In this document: positions 25,859-34,375 of the stretch, piece by piece
How positions within the stretch are numbered: position 1 is the first letter of the stretch
Layout of the letters: each line of letters begins with the position of its first letter
Origin: Thiothrix litoralis
Lineage (GTDB): Bacteria; Pseudomonadota; Gammaproteobacteria; Thiotrichales; Thiotrichaceae
Assembly: GCF_017901135.1 (NCBI RefSeq)
Contig: NZ_CP072801.1
Location: 682,001 to 746,000, forward strand
DNA: 64,000 nt
Direction of reading: 5' to 3'
Notes under the pieces: model-generated
What the model saw: the letters and a program-made list of their open reading frames with translations, nothing else
What the model was told of the DNA's origin: nothing
Database searches by the model: none
Made by a program: the position numbers and the translations under genes

Positions 25859-27181
25859 TTATCCTTTGGTCAGTATCGAATAAGCTTCTGCTAACGCCTC
25901 ATCGCCCCCCACATTGCCGGGGAAAATCACCACCGGCAGATTGGGAAAACGCGCATGATCCGCCGGGCAACGCACCACCGAACACCCGGCACGAATTTGC
26001 CCCAACACCCGTGCAGTACGCAATGCTAGCCCCTTGCTCAAGGTATCGTTGGCAGTAATCCCGCCTTTGCTGATCAAAAAGCCAATATCCTCCGGCAAGT
26101 TCTGCGTCAACCGCACCAAAAACGCCGCTACCCGATCACCAAACGCCAGCCGTTCCGCCTTGGTTGCAAACTGCTTTTCGCCCCGGCTGGTATACAGCAC
26201 CACCCCACGATTCTTGCGGCTGGCTGCCTGCAACTGCCCTTGAATCGCGCTAAACAACTCTTCTTCATCCGCCACCAGCCGATCAAGGTCGATATGAATC
26301 GGCAATACGTCGGAATGTTCCAGCAAATACTGCAACTGCAAGGTCGACTTGCCGACGTGCGAACCCATCAACACCACGCCCGCTTTGCCGTTACGCACAA
26401 ACTGCGCCATATCCGCTGCTGCAACGGGTTGTGGTGGCAACCCTGCAAACGCTGTCAATAAACTGGCCGCACTACGGAACAGGAAACGTTTGCCGGTCTG
26501 CGCCGCCGCTAACACCTGCCGGGCAAAACTGTCGAGATCGGCTTGCTGTTCCGCATCCACCACCCCGCAAGCATTGCCGTGCAATGCCTGCAAACGTCCG
26601 CCAATGTCACCGCGCACATCCGCCAGACTGAAGCGTTCGACTGCGCTTGCCGGAATATTTCCGCCAGTCTTTTCCGCCACGTAATCCGGCAAAAACGCCG
26701 TGCTGAAACCGAATACCGAATCGTTGGCAAACTCGGTTTCATGCACGGGCACAGCTTCGCCATCCACCAACAGGTAATGCGTAGCGTCGCGGGTAACGCG
26801 CCCGCCCTCAAAGAAGGCTGGCACCAGAAAATGCGCATCAAACGGCCCCAGCTCCTCGGCGATCACGTCGGTTTCCACCGGGTAATGCCCGCGCAGGGTG
26901 GAATCGGAACGGCTGACCACGACCGGCTGAATGTGCGTACCCTGTTGCGCCGCTTGCGCCAGCGCTTCGCGCAAGTTCACGCAGATTTCCCGCGTGACCG
27001 CTGCGGCACTACTCGCATCCATGCCGCGCGTATTGCTGAGCACGAAGAACAGCGGGGAAGCGTCCTGCAAGGCTTCCAGCAGTGTTGCCACATCCCAGCG
27101 GGTCAGCAGCAGGCACGAATGCACGGTCTGCGAGCCGGTTGGGTCATCGTCGATGGCAATGATTTTGGTTTGGGTATTCAT
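25859..27181 (-). CDS. Four-carbon acid sugar kinase family protein (DUF1537)
   Basis: Kinase-family protein of 440 residues. The N-terminal DUF1537 domain begins IIAIDDDPTGSQTVHSCLLLT, and the C-terminal nucleotide-binding domain includes LISKGGITANDTLSKGL and CPVVIFPGNVGGDEAL-like segments. Known members phosphorylate erythronate, threonate and related acids; the substrate here is unknown. Its ATG overlaps the upstream stop codon (ATGA), so it is coupled to the transketolase-like gene. In this neighbourhood a glycerate- or tetronate-type acid is a reasonable guess. Confidence 0.85.
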   Translation of the reverse strand: MNTQTKIIAIDDDPTGSQTVHSCLLLTRWDVATLLEALQDASPLFFVLSNTRGMDASSAAAVTREICVNLREALAQAAQQGTHIQPVVVSRSDSTLRGHYPVETDVIAEELGPFDAHFLVPAFFEGGRVTRDATHYLLVDGEAVPVHETEFANDSVFGFSTAFLPDYVAEKTGGNIPASAVERFSLADVRGDIGGRLQALHGNACGVVDAEQQADLDSFARQVLAAAQTGKRFLFRSAASLLTAFAGLPPQPVAAADMAQFVRNGKAGVVLMGSHVGKSTLQLQYLLEHSDVLPIHIDLDRLVADEEELFSAIQGQLQAASRKNRGVVLYTSRGEKQFATKAERLAFGDRVAAFLVRLTQNLPEDIGFLISKGGITANDTLSKGLALRTARVLGQIRAGCSVVRCPADHARFPNLPVVIFPGNVGGDEALAEAYSILTKG

Positions 27182-29424
27182 GCCGCCTCGCTTGTTGCCG
27201 CTGCATTGCTGTCAACCATGCCCAGCGCACACGCTGCCAATTTGTCAGCGGTAATGCCGTTGTAGGCCATGAGTTCGTTGGCGCTGGCGGTGGTTTCGCC
27301 ACGTTGCCAGCCGAACAGGTCACGGCTCGGTGCACGGCTGCGCAACATGACTGGCTCCAGTGCAATCGTGCCGCCACCGCTGACGCAGATCAGCGCATCA
27401 CCATCAAACAGGCGCTGGAAATCGGCATCATTCATGAACTTGCCATCGGCTTCTGAGGCATGTTGCCAGGCTACGTCGGACGGGCGATACAAGCGGCGCG
27501 GGTTGGCAACGCAAACAATGCGTACCCGGTAGCCTGAGGCTTCCAGCTTGTCTTTTGCTTCAAAGACTGGCTGGTAAATCATGTCGCCGGTGACGGCAAA
27601 TACAATGGTTTCCCAACTGCTGTCCCGCGATTCATACAGGGTCACAGCGCCTTGCTCGATCGCTGATTTTGCCTGCGCGGGCGTGGTGTAAACCGTCAGT
27701 GGCGACTTGGAGGCAATGATGCTGATGTTTTTGTTTACCTGATCAACTGCCCAACCGTAGGCCGCCTGAATCATATTGGCATCCGCCGGGTACAGCAGGT
27801 AAACGTTGCCATTGCGTACTTGCCCGCCGATGTAGTTTTCGATTTCAGGGCGTTGGTGCGTCCAGCCGTTACGGCCTTGCTCCAACGCGCCTGCGGTGAA
27901 CATGGTGACAACTGCCGGAGTCTTGCGGCGCAATTCTGCCATTGCTTGCCCGACGGTCTGGATGATCGGCCAGCCGTTGATGGCGAAACTTTCATACGAC
28001 AACCACAGCGAACGCCCGCCGAACAGCGCCAAACCTGCGGCGAACCCGGCGCAAGCGTCTTCGTTGAGCGGCTCGTAAACTTGCCCGGTGGGGCTTTGGT
28101 TGTAGAGCGCGTCTTCGGTCGGGTGACGGATTTTCAGCACATCATTGATGACTTTCATGTTGGAAGCTTCGTTGCCATCCGCATTGGTGACAACGAAATA
28201 CGGGTCACGCTTGCCGAGTTCCGCCACCATTTTCCCCATCGCGGTAGCGGGAACGGCTTTTTCACCAACGGCGAAATCCTGCATGGGCAGCTTGCCGATG
28301 TCAGCGCCTTTGCGCTCAAACTCGGTGACAACCGTGCGGCTGGCGGAACCACCCCCGGCGCGTTGCATATTGGTACGAACCAGTTCCCACGCTTGCGGGG
28401 CGAGTGCGCCACGTTGCAAGGCAGCCGCGATGGTGTCTTTTTGCGGATTGTCGCCGGGGTACAGGTTGTGCGATTTCGCGCCGTGAACATGCACGCCAGC
28501 GCCTTTGAGCTGCTTGATGATGAGCACGGACATCGTGCCATTCATGGCAGAGTCGGCTGCCGTTTTCGCACCTTCCATAATCGCACGGGTGAAGGCAGTA
28601 CGCGCTGCATCGCTGAACAGAGTGCTATCAACATACGCGCCACTCTGCCCGGCGTCGTCGAACTCTTTCGCATCAATCAGCACAACATTGCCGAAATCAT
28701 GTGCTGTCCAGTAGTTGGTCATTTGCTGATTATCCATCAGCGACACCATCGAATGGTGTTCCTGACTGAAACCGTTCCAAACCAGTACCGGCAGGAAGTT
28801 GGTGACATCCGGGTAGCTGGTGTGGAAGTGCTTGAACGCAGACAAGATATACGGTTCGCCCAAACCGCCATCGCCAATAGTGCAAGGGAACAGCTTGTCA
28901 CGGTTGAGGTACGCGCCCGCCATCGCAAAATGTTGCCCCTGACCTAGAGGGCCAGCAGGTGCCAACAAGCCTGGAATCGCGCCGGACAAATGCCCCAACA
29001 AACCATCGCGTTCGCGGAAACGGGTCTGCAAATCGGTCATGGTGCTGATGCCCATGTCTTCCAACGAGCCATCGAGGAACATCGCGCTGTAGAAACCCGG
29101 CGCATGATGCCCGACTTCCGTGACGATGTTGGTGTGCCCCAACATGACCAGCGCCGCGTAAGCATCGGCAGAACTGGCGAAACCGCCCGGATGCCCGGAT
29201 TCCTTGGAAGCACAAAGCTGCAAGGTCGCGTAACGCAGCGCATCAACGATCATGCGGCACTGGAAAACGGCCTTGTCGTCGATGCTGGCAATGGCTGACT
29301 GGCCTTCTGCAATCGCCGGGCTGCTGGCTAAGGTCGCGAAATCGGGCGCGGTTGCTCCGAAATGCAGGATGCCTTCGCAGAACGCCGGGGTGTTATTGCT
29401 AGTGTTGGTGCTGGGTGCTGTCAT
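27178..29424 (-). CDS. Transketolase-like thiamine diphosphate enzyme
   Basis: Large TPP-dependent protein of 748 residues with transketolase/dehydrogenase-E1 architecture. The substrate/TPP region SGHPGGFASSADAY is near 76, the GDG motif at 184-186 with its downstream asparagine in VLVWNGFSQEH (about 217), and a pyrimidine-binding half from about 420 (YFVVTNADGNEASN) contains the region of the catalytic glutamate. It is longer and more divergent than ordinary transketolase, and phosphoketolase-like resemblance is also possible. The start at 29422-29424 has AGGAG eight bases upstream; an upstream GTG/ATG extension to 29502 is rejected. It is the first gene of the operon divergent from iclR. 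Confidence 0.8.
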   Translation of the reverse strand: MTAPSTNTSNNTPAFCEGILHFGATAPDFATLASSPAIAEGQSAIASIDDKAVFQCRMIVDALRYATLQLCASKESGHPGGFASSADAYAALVMLGHTNIVTEVGHHAPGFYSAMFLDGSLEDMGISTMTDLQTRFRERDGLLGHLSGAIPGLLAPAGPLGQGQHFAMAGAYLNRDKLFPCTIGDGGLGEPYILSAFKHFHTSYPDVTNFLPVLVWNGFSQEHHSMVSLMDNQQMTNYWTAHDFGNVVLIDAKEFDDAGQSGAYVDSTLFSDAARTAFTRAIMEGAKTAADSAMNGTMSVLIIKQLKGAGVHVHGAKSHNLYPGDNPQKDTIAAALQRGALAPQAWELVRTNMQRAGGGSASRTVVTEFERKGADIGKLPMQDFAVGEKAVPATAMGKMVAELGKRDPYFVVTNADGNEASNMKVINDVLKIRHPTEDALYNQSPTGQVYEPLNEDACAGFAAGLALFGGRSLWLSYESFAINGWPIIQTVGQAMAELRRKTPAVVTMFTAGALEQGRNGWTHQRPEIENYIGGQVRNGNVYLLYPADANMIQAAYGWAVDQVNKNISIIASKSPLTVYTTPAQAKSAIEQGAVTLYESRDSSWETIVFAVTGDMIYQPVFEAKDKLEASGYRVRIVCVANPRRLYRPSDVAWQHASEADGKFMNDADFQRLFDGDALICVSGGGTIALEPVMLRSRAPSRDLFGWQRGETTASANELMAYNGITADKLAACALGMVDSNAAATSEAA

Positions 29425-29496
29425 GTCCGTGTCTCCTGAAATATTGGTATGCCTCAACAGTAGGGGATATGCTTTTTTACCGCAATACAGGATGAA

Positions 29497-29511
29497 TCCC
29501 ACAATGCGGGA
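29497..29511. promoter_or_regulatory. Putative IclR operator box 1
   Basis: Near-palindrome TCCCACAATGCGGGA, one of three related boxes in the 198-bp divergent region, close to the transketolase-like gene. Confidence 0.45.
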
Positions 29512-29557
29512 ATTCGCTATGTCGTTTACGTTAAGTGATTGTTTTTATATTGGTAAA

Positions 29558-29572
29558 TTCACAATATGGTAT
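29558..29572. promoter_or_regulatory. Putative IclR operator box 2
   Basis: TTCACAATATGGTAT, sharing the CACAATNTGG core with the other two boxes. Confidence 0.4.
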
Positions 29573-29587
29573 TTATCTTTATTGGTT

Positions 29588-29616
29588 TTCACATTGTGGG
29601 AAAATGACGTTATACT
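29588..29616 (+). promoter_or_regulatory. iclR promoter with overlapping operator box 3
   Basis: TTCACA (29588-29593) and TATACT (29611-29616) are separated by 17 bases. The palindrome-like box TTCACATTGTGGGAA (29588-29602) covers the -35 region. The start codon lies only seven bases after the -10 box, so the mRNA would be leaderless or nearly so. Confidence 0.55.
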
Positions 29617-29622
29617 TCAGCC

Positions 29623-30390
29623 ATGAAATCAGAAACCGACACCAATCGTATTCAAGTCATCGACCGCGCCGCCGCGTTGCTCGATGCTATCGCCCGTTAC
29701 CCGGAACCCGTCAACTTGAAAATCCTCAGTGCTGAAACGGGGTTGCACACCTCCACAGCGCACCGGATTCTTAGTTCGCTGATCGACAATCGCTTTGTGG
29801 AACGTGACCCTTCAGGCCGTTACCGGCTGGGGATTCACTTGCTGCAACTCGGGGTACGTTTGCACAACAAGATCGACTTGCGTTCGGTGGCTTTGCCTTA
29901 CATGGAAGCCTTGCGCGACCAACTCAACGAATCGGTCAACCTGACCTTGCGCGAGGGCGACGTGGTGATTTACCTCGAAAAAGCCACTCCTAATCGCATG
30001 ATGCATGTGCAACAAGTGGTGGGCAGTCGTGCGCCCTTACACGTCACCGCCGTCGGCAAACTGATGCTGGGGACGGGCAGCGAAGACGACATCCGCAGTT
30101 ATGCGCAACGCACCAATTTGCCCGCGTACACTCGCAATACGCTGTCGACCTTGCCGCAATTGCTGCATGAATGCCGCGAAGCCTCACAGCAAGGTTACGC
30201 GCTGGATAATGAGGAAGCCGAAATCGGCGTGGGTTGTATCGGCGTGCTGATTCACGACAGCACCGGGCGGGCAGTGGCAGGCTTGTCAGTATCCGCGCCG
30301 ATGGAACGACGGCAACTGGCCTGGGTGGATGCGGTGAAAGCAGCGGGGCAGGCGATTTCAGCGCAATTGGGTTGTCAGCCCTCAGGCTAA
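29623..30390 (+). CDS. IclR-family transcriptional regulator
   Basis: Regulator of 255 residues. An N-terminal winged helix-turn-helix (about 10-65; LKILSAETGLHTSTAHRILSSL) precedes an IclR effector-binding domain (about 80-250; LREGDVVIYLEKA, LHVTAVGKLML). It is divergent from the transketolase/DUF1537/aminotransferase operon and probably controls that operon and itself through the three boxes in the gap. The effector is unknown; glyoxylate or hydroxypyruvate-like acids would fit the enzymes. There is no ribosome site before the ATG. Confidence 0.9.
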   Translation: MKSETDTNRIQVIDRAAALLDAIARYPEPVNLKILSAETGLHTSTAHRILSSLIDNRFVERDPSGRYRLGIHLLQLGVRLHNKIDLRSVALPYMEALRDQLNESVNLTLREGDVVIYLEKATPNRMMHVQQVVGSRAPLHVTAVGKLMLGTGSEDDIRSYAQRTNLPAYTRNTLSTLPQLLHECREASQQGYALDNEEAEIGVGCIGVLIHDSTGRAVAGLSVSAPMERRQLAWVDAVKAAGQAISAQLGCQPSG

Positions 30391-30521
30391 GCCTACCCCA
30401 AAACAGCAGGGTTTATTGAAAGCAGACAAGGCTACTTCTACTATTTCAGGCAATTCCTAAGCGTTTTGGTAGGAAATAAGAAAACTGTTTCATGAAGTCA
30501 CTGTTAATTAGGAGTGTAGTC

Positions 30522-33500
30522 ATGCCCCATGAAGAAGAACACGGCAGAACCATTAACTGGCATGGCGTGGATACAGAGGAGGCGCTCAGATTATCCGACA
30601 GCCAACCTCACGGCCTAAGTCATGAAGAAGCCACCAAACGGCTAAAAACCCATGGCTATAATCGTTTGGATTTCGCCAGCAAGAATAATCTGGTCGCCCG
30701 CTTTTTGCGCCAATTCAATGATCGCTTTATCTACATTCTGTTGGTTGCTGCTATTCTGACAGGCGTTATGCAGCTTTGGCTGGATACCGTACTTATTCTG
30801 ACGGTCATCCTGATCAGCGCGTTATCTGGCTTGGCGCAGGAAGGGCGTGCACGAAAAGCACTGGAAGCCATGCACGGGTTGCTGTCGCCGACGGCACAGG
30901 TGGTACGTGATGGCAAAACCGAGACGATTTCCGCTGAACAACTAACGCCCGGTGATGTGGTGTTGTTACAGGCAGGCGATCAGGTTCCGGCAGATCTCCG
31001 CTTGTTATCAACCGCTGGCTTGCAAGTAGATGAAGCGGTATTGCTTGGCTACTCTGCGCCAATACTGAAAAACTCCGCATCACTGGATGCAGACATGCCA
31101 CTGGTGGATCGCAGCAACATGGCCTATGCCGGTACGGTGGTACTTGATGGTCAGGCACGCGCCTTGGTGGTCGCGACCGGTGCTTATACTGAATTAGGCA
31201 GCATCAATACTTTTCTGGAAGACAACGATTCATACATTACCCCGCTCAGCAAAGAGTTGAAATGGTTGATCAATGGCGTGGCCATCGTACTGTTATCAGC
31301 GGCGGCACTGGTGTTTGGTTTCGGCCTGCTGACACCGGGCATGGAGGGGCATACGCTTAGTGGCTTGTTGCAATCCATCGCTAGCCTCGCTGTTGCCGCT
31401 GTTCCTGAAGGCTTGCCTGCCCTGTTTGCGCTTATCCTCGGCATCAGTATGCACCGGCTGGCAAAACGGCACGTCATGGTGCGCAAACTGGCGGCAGTGG
31501 AAGCTCTGGGGTCGATCACTACCCTATTCACCGACAAGAGTAATACCTTGACTCGGCACGAACCGACCGTGAATAAAGTGCTGACGGCGCGTGGCGGCAT
31601 ACTGTTGCAGGGGCAAGGTTATACCCCCAAAGGTGAACTGCTGCGTGAAAGCTTCGACGACCCCGCGCACGATGATCGTCTGGATGTTCAAGCCTTGGCA
31701 CAAGCCGCCGTGCTTGCCAGTGATGCCCGCTTGTTAGAGCAAGACGGCGAGTGGCTAGCACGGGGTGATACTTTGGAAGCTGCGCTGTTGGTGATGGCGC
31801 ATAAATGTGGTATCGACCCGGCGCAAATCCGGGAAAAATTCGTGCGTCAGGCGAGCATCCCGTTCAACCGTACCTACCGTTACATGGCGACCCTCAGCAA
31901 TGCGGCAGATCATCGTCAATATCTGAGTGTCAAGGGTGCACCGGAATCGTTACTGCCGCGCTGTTCCCACGTTCTGACTGATCAGGGGCTGGAGCCTATC
32001 GAAATAGTGGTCTGGGAAGACAGGGTACGCAAGCTGGCAGAGCAGGGAATGCAGATCTTGGTCATTGCCAGTAAACCGGTTAATCAACCCATGACCAGCT
32101 TGGAACATGAAGATGTCAGTTATGGCTTGACGTTACTGGGTATTGTCGGTATCAGCGATCCGCCGCGAGAAGAAGCCGCTGAAGCAGTAAAACTGTGTCA
32201 ACAAGCCGGTATCCGGGTAAAAATGATCACTGGCGATCATGCCCAGACAGCCTGCGCCCTGGCAAAACGGGTCGGCATTGGCGACGGTGAAACCGTGCTG
32301 ACCGGTACCGAACTGGACGAGATGGATGAAGCAACACTGGCTGAACAACTTAGGGAAGTTGAGGTATTCGCCCGCACCAGCCCAGATCAAAAACGGCGGC
32401 TGGTGAAAACCTTGCAAGCACAGGGCGAACGGGTAGCGATGGTCGGTGGCGGCCTCAATGACGCGCTTGCGCTAAAACAGGCCGATGTCGGCGTGGCAAT
32501 GGGTATTCGTGGTACAGAAGCCGCTCGCCAGTCAGCAGAAATTGTACTGATACAAGATCATTTTCCTAGTCTGGTGGATGCTATCCGTGAAGGTCGCTTG
32601 CTCTACCAGAATTTCTACAAGATCGTGCAGTTTATGCTCCCCAGTAACGGCTCGCAGGCTGTCGCGGTCATGGTTGCCGTGCTATTTGGACTGGCCTTGC
32701 CGTTTACACCGGCACAAGTGCTGTGGGTCAATCTGGTGACAGCGGGCATCCTTGGCCTGACTTTGGCATTTGAGAAAGCCGAACCGGATATCACCCTACA
32801 CAGCTTTGAACTCAAACCCGTGCAATCCTTGTTCAGTGGTTTTTTGTTGTGGCGACTGTTATTGGTTTCCGCAGTATTACTGGTCAGTGTGCTGTCAATT
32901 TTCATGTGGGAGCTACACCGGGGTGAAACACTGGAAGCCGCTCATACCGCAGCCATTAATACCTTGGTGATTGCGCAGATTTTCTACCTGTTAAGTGTGC
33001 GCCACTCAGTCGCACCCAGTTGGCGGCGTGCCAACCTCTTCGACAATCGCTGGGTATGGATGGCGATTGGTGGCGTTTTGCTACTACAAATCCTGTTTAC
33101 CTACTGGACACCGTTTAACAGCTTGTTTGATACCAGTGCGATTGATTTTTATGCTTGGAGCTGGATTTTGCTGGTCGGCTCCCTAGTCTTCATCATTGTG
33201 GAGTTTGAAAAAGCCATGCAACGTAATACCAAAGGTTGGGCACAGTCCGTTTTGAAACGGGGAGTCGACTATTTTAATCCGAGAGTTTGGAAAGAGAAAG
33301 GCTTACGCTGGACGCTACAATTCTTCGCCGTACTCTTCCTGCTAGGGCAACTGACGTTACTGTTTCTCTGGAGCCGTGAGCCGGATACCTTTGATGTGGA
33401 AGCAACAGCGCGGGAAATGGTTCAAGCACCAGCGGGGGAAACGCTACGTCCCGGTGTCGTGACAACGGCGACGTTGGCGCGTATTTCCGAAACACTGCTG

Positions 33501-34337
33501 GACAAGCCCGGTGGCTATACCAGCAATGATATGTCTTTGCCCGGTATGGTTATCGAGGATATGCTGGTCGTGCCCGATATTCCCAACTGGGAGTTCGGGG
33601 TGCTGACCCAGGTGAGGGATATGACGCTGGTAATGCGTGACGATCTCAGCCGTTCGCAGTCCCAGTCTTCTGCCGACCCCGATCTGGTCACGGCGCAAAT
33701 TCGTTTCAATACTGATAGCCAGTTGTGGCTATTCCCACCTGCTGAAACACAGTACCGCGAGGGAGTGGAATCTCTCGAAAGTTACTTACAACGCTTGCAA
33801 AATGGTCAAGCCCAGTTCTATACCCGTGCTGACAATCTCAATAACTGGCTCAACAAGGTACAACGGCAAATGGGTTCATTATCCATTGCGCTGAGTGCCA
33901 GTGTCGGCGTCCGCCAAGTGAGTGAGAAAGGTGCCGCTACGAGTATTCAAGATGGCTCCACTCAGGCTCCGGGCGTTAAGGTTCAAGCGGAGGTTATAAA
34001 GGCAGACGACGACCCATCAGAAGTTATCATCAAAACCCCTCGGCTGAGAGTGGATGATGTGTTCTATCAGGCACGGGGTCAGGCTTGGGCGCTCCTGCAT
34101 ATGCTCAAAGCTATCGAAATCGATTTCGAGGATATATTGCGCCAGAAAAACGCCTTGGTCAGCCTGAGGCAAATTATCAATAAGCTGGAAGACACGCAGC
34201 AAGATGTCTGGAGTCCGATCATTCTCAACGGCAGCGGCTACAGTTTTGTCGCCAACCATTCTTTGGTGTTAGCGGCGCAAATTTCAAGTGCCAACGCTGC
34301 CTTGATCGATTTGGGTACCCTGATGCGCGAGGGATGA
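30522..34337 (+). CDS. Degenerate P-type ATPase fused to a DUF2333 domain
   Basis: A 1271-residue membrane protein. Residues 1 to about 915 have the full layout of a P2-type (calcium/cation) ATPase: N-terminal regulator-like segment, M1-M2, actuator domain, M3-M4 with PEGLP (295-299), P- and N-domains, and M5-M10. Hallmark motifs are altered: TGES reads LGYS (175-178); DKTGT reads DKSNT (Asp338 kept); TGDGVND reads VGGGLND (641-647, first Asp lost); and the M6 aspartate of NLVTDG is Ala741. From about 927 a further membrane helix leads into DUF2333, with EPDTFDV near 953 and the end NHSLVLAAQISSANAALIDL. The start at 30522 has AGGAG seven bases upstream; an ATG at 30492 lacks a ribosome site. 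Ion pumping is doubtful. Confidence 0.88.
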   Translation: MPHEEEHGRTINWHGVDTEEALRLSDSQPHGLSHEEATKRLKTHGYNRLDFASKNNLVARFLRQFNDRFIYILLVAAILTGVMQLWLDTVLILTVILISALSGLAQEGRARKALEAMHGLLSPTAQVVRDGKTETISAEQLTPGDVVLLQAGDQVPADLRLLSTAGLQVDEAVLLGYSAPILKNSASLDADMPLVDRSNMAYAGTVVLDGQARALVVATGAYTELGSINTFLEDNDSYITPLSKELKWLINGVAIVLLSAAALVFGFGLLTPGMEGHTLSGLLQSIASLAVAAVPEGLPALFALILGISMHRLAKRHVMVRKLAAVEALGSITTLFTDKSNTLTRHEPTVNKVLTARGGILLQGQGYTPKGELLRESFDDPAHDDRLDVQALAQAAVLASDARLLEQDGEWLARGDTLEAALLVMAHKCGIDPAQIREKFVRQASIPFNRTYRYMATLSNAADHRQYLSVKGAPESLLPRCSHVLTDQGLEPIEIVVWEDRVRKLAEQGMQILVIASKPVNQPMTSLEHEDVSYGLTLLGIVGISDPPREEAAEAVKLCQQAGIRVKMITGDHAQTACALAKRVGIGDGETVLTGTELDEMDEATLAEQLREVEVFARTSPDQKRRLVKTLQAQGERVAMVGGGLNDALALKQADVGVAMGIRGTEAARQSAEIVLIQDHFPSLVDAIREGRLLYQNFYKIVQFMLPSNGSQAVAVMVAVLFGLALPFTPAQVLWVNLVTAGILGLTLAFEKAEPDITLHSFELKPVQSLFSGFLLWRLLLVSAVLLVSVLSIFMWELHRGETLEAAHTAAINTLVIAQIFYLLSVRHSVAPSWRRANLFDNRWVWMAIGGVLLLQILFTYWTPFNSLFDTSAIDFYAWSWILLVGSLVFIIVEFEKAMQRNTKGWAQSVLKRGVDYFNPRVWKEKGLRWTLQFFAVLFLLGQLTLLFLWSREPDTFDVEATAREMVQAPAGETLRPGVVTTATLARISETLLDKPGGYTSNDMSLPGMVIEDMLVVPDIPNWEFGVLTQVRDMTLVMRDDLSRSQSQSSADPDLVTAQIRFNTDSQLWLFPPAETQYREGVESLESYLQRLQNGQAQFYTRADNLNNWLNKVQRQMGSLSIALSASVGVRQVSEKGAATSIQDGSTQAPGVKVQAEVIKADDDPSEVIIKTPRLRVDDVFYQARGQAWALLHMLKAIEIDFEDILRQKNALVSLRQIINKLEDTQQDVWSPIILNGSGYSFVANHSLVLAAQISSANAALIDLGTLMREG

Positions 34338-34348
34338 TGACAGGACAG

Positions 34349-34375
34349 ACAGCCAGCAACTCATTTGCTGGCTGT
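34349..34375. terminator. Hairpin between the ATPase fusion and the CitE-like gene
   Basis: Perfect 11-base stem ACAGCCAGCAA / TTGCTGGCTGT with a five-base loop containing the CitE-like gene's stop codon. There is no long T-run on either side, so it may stabilise 3' ends or block converging polymerases rather than act as a classic terminator. Confidence 0.55.

Noticed and set aside
27820-28947. 375-codon plus-strand frame opposite the transketolase-like gene
   Set aside because: Antisense shadow without domain, ribosome site or neighbours.
30522-34337. Ordinary calcium-transporting ATPase
   Set aside because: Four hallmark motifs are altered and a DUF2333 domain is attached, so a standard pump annotation would be misleading.
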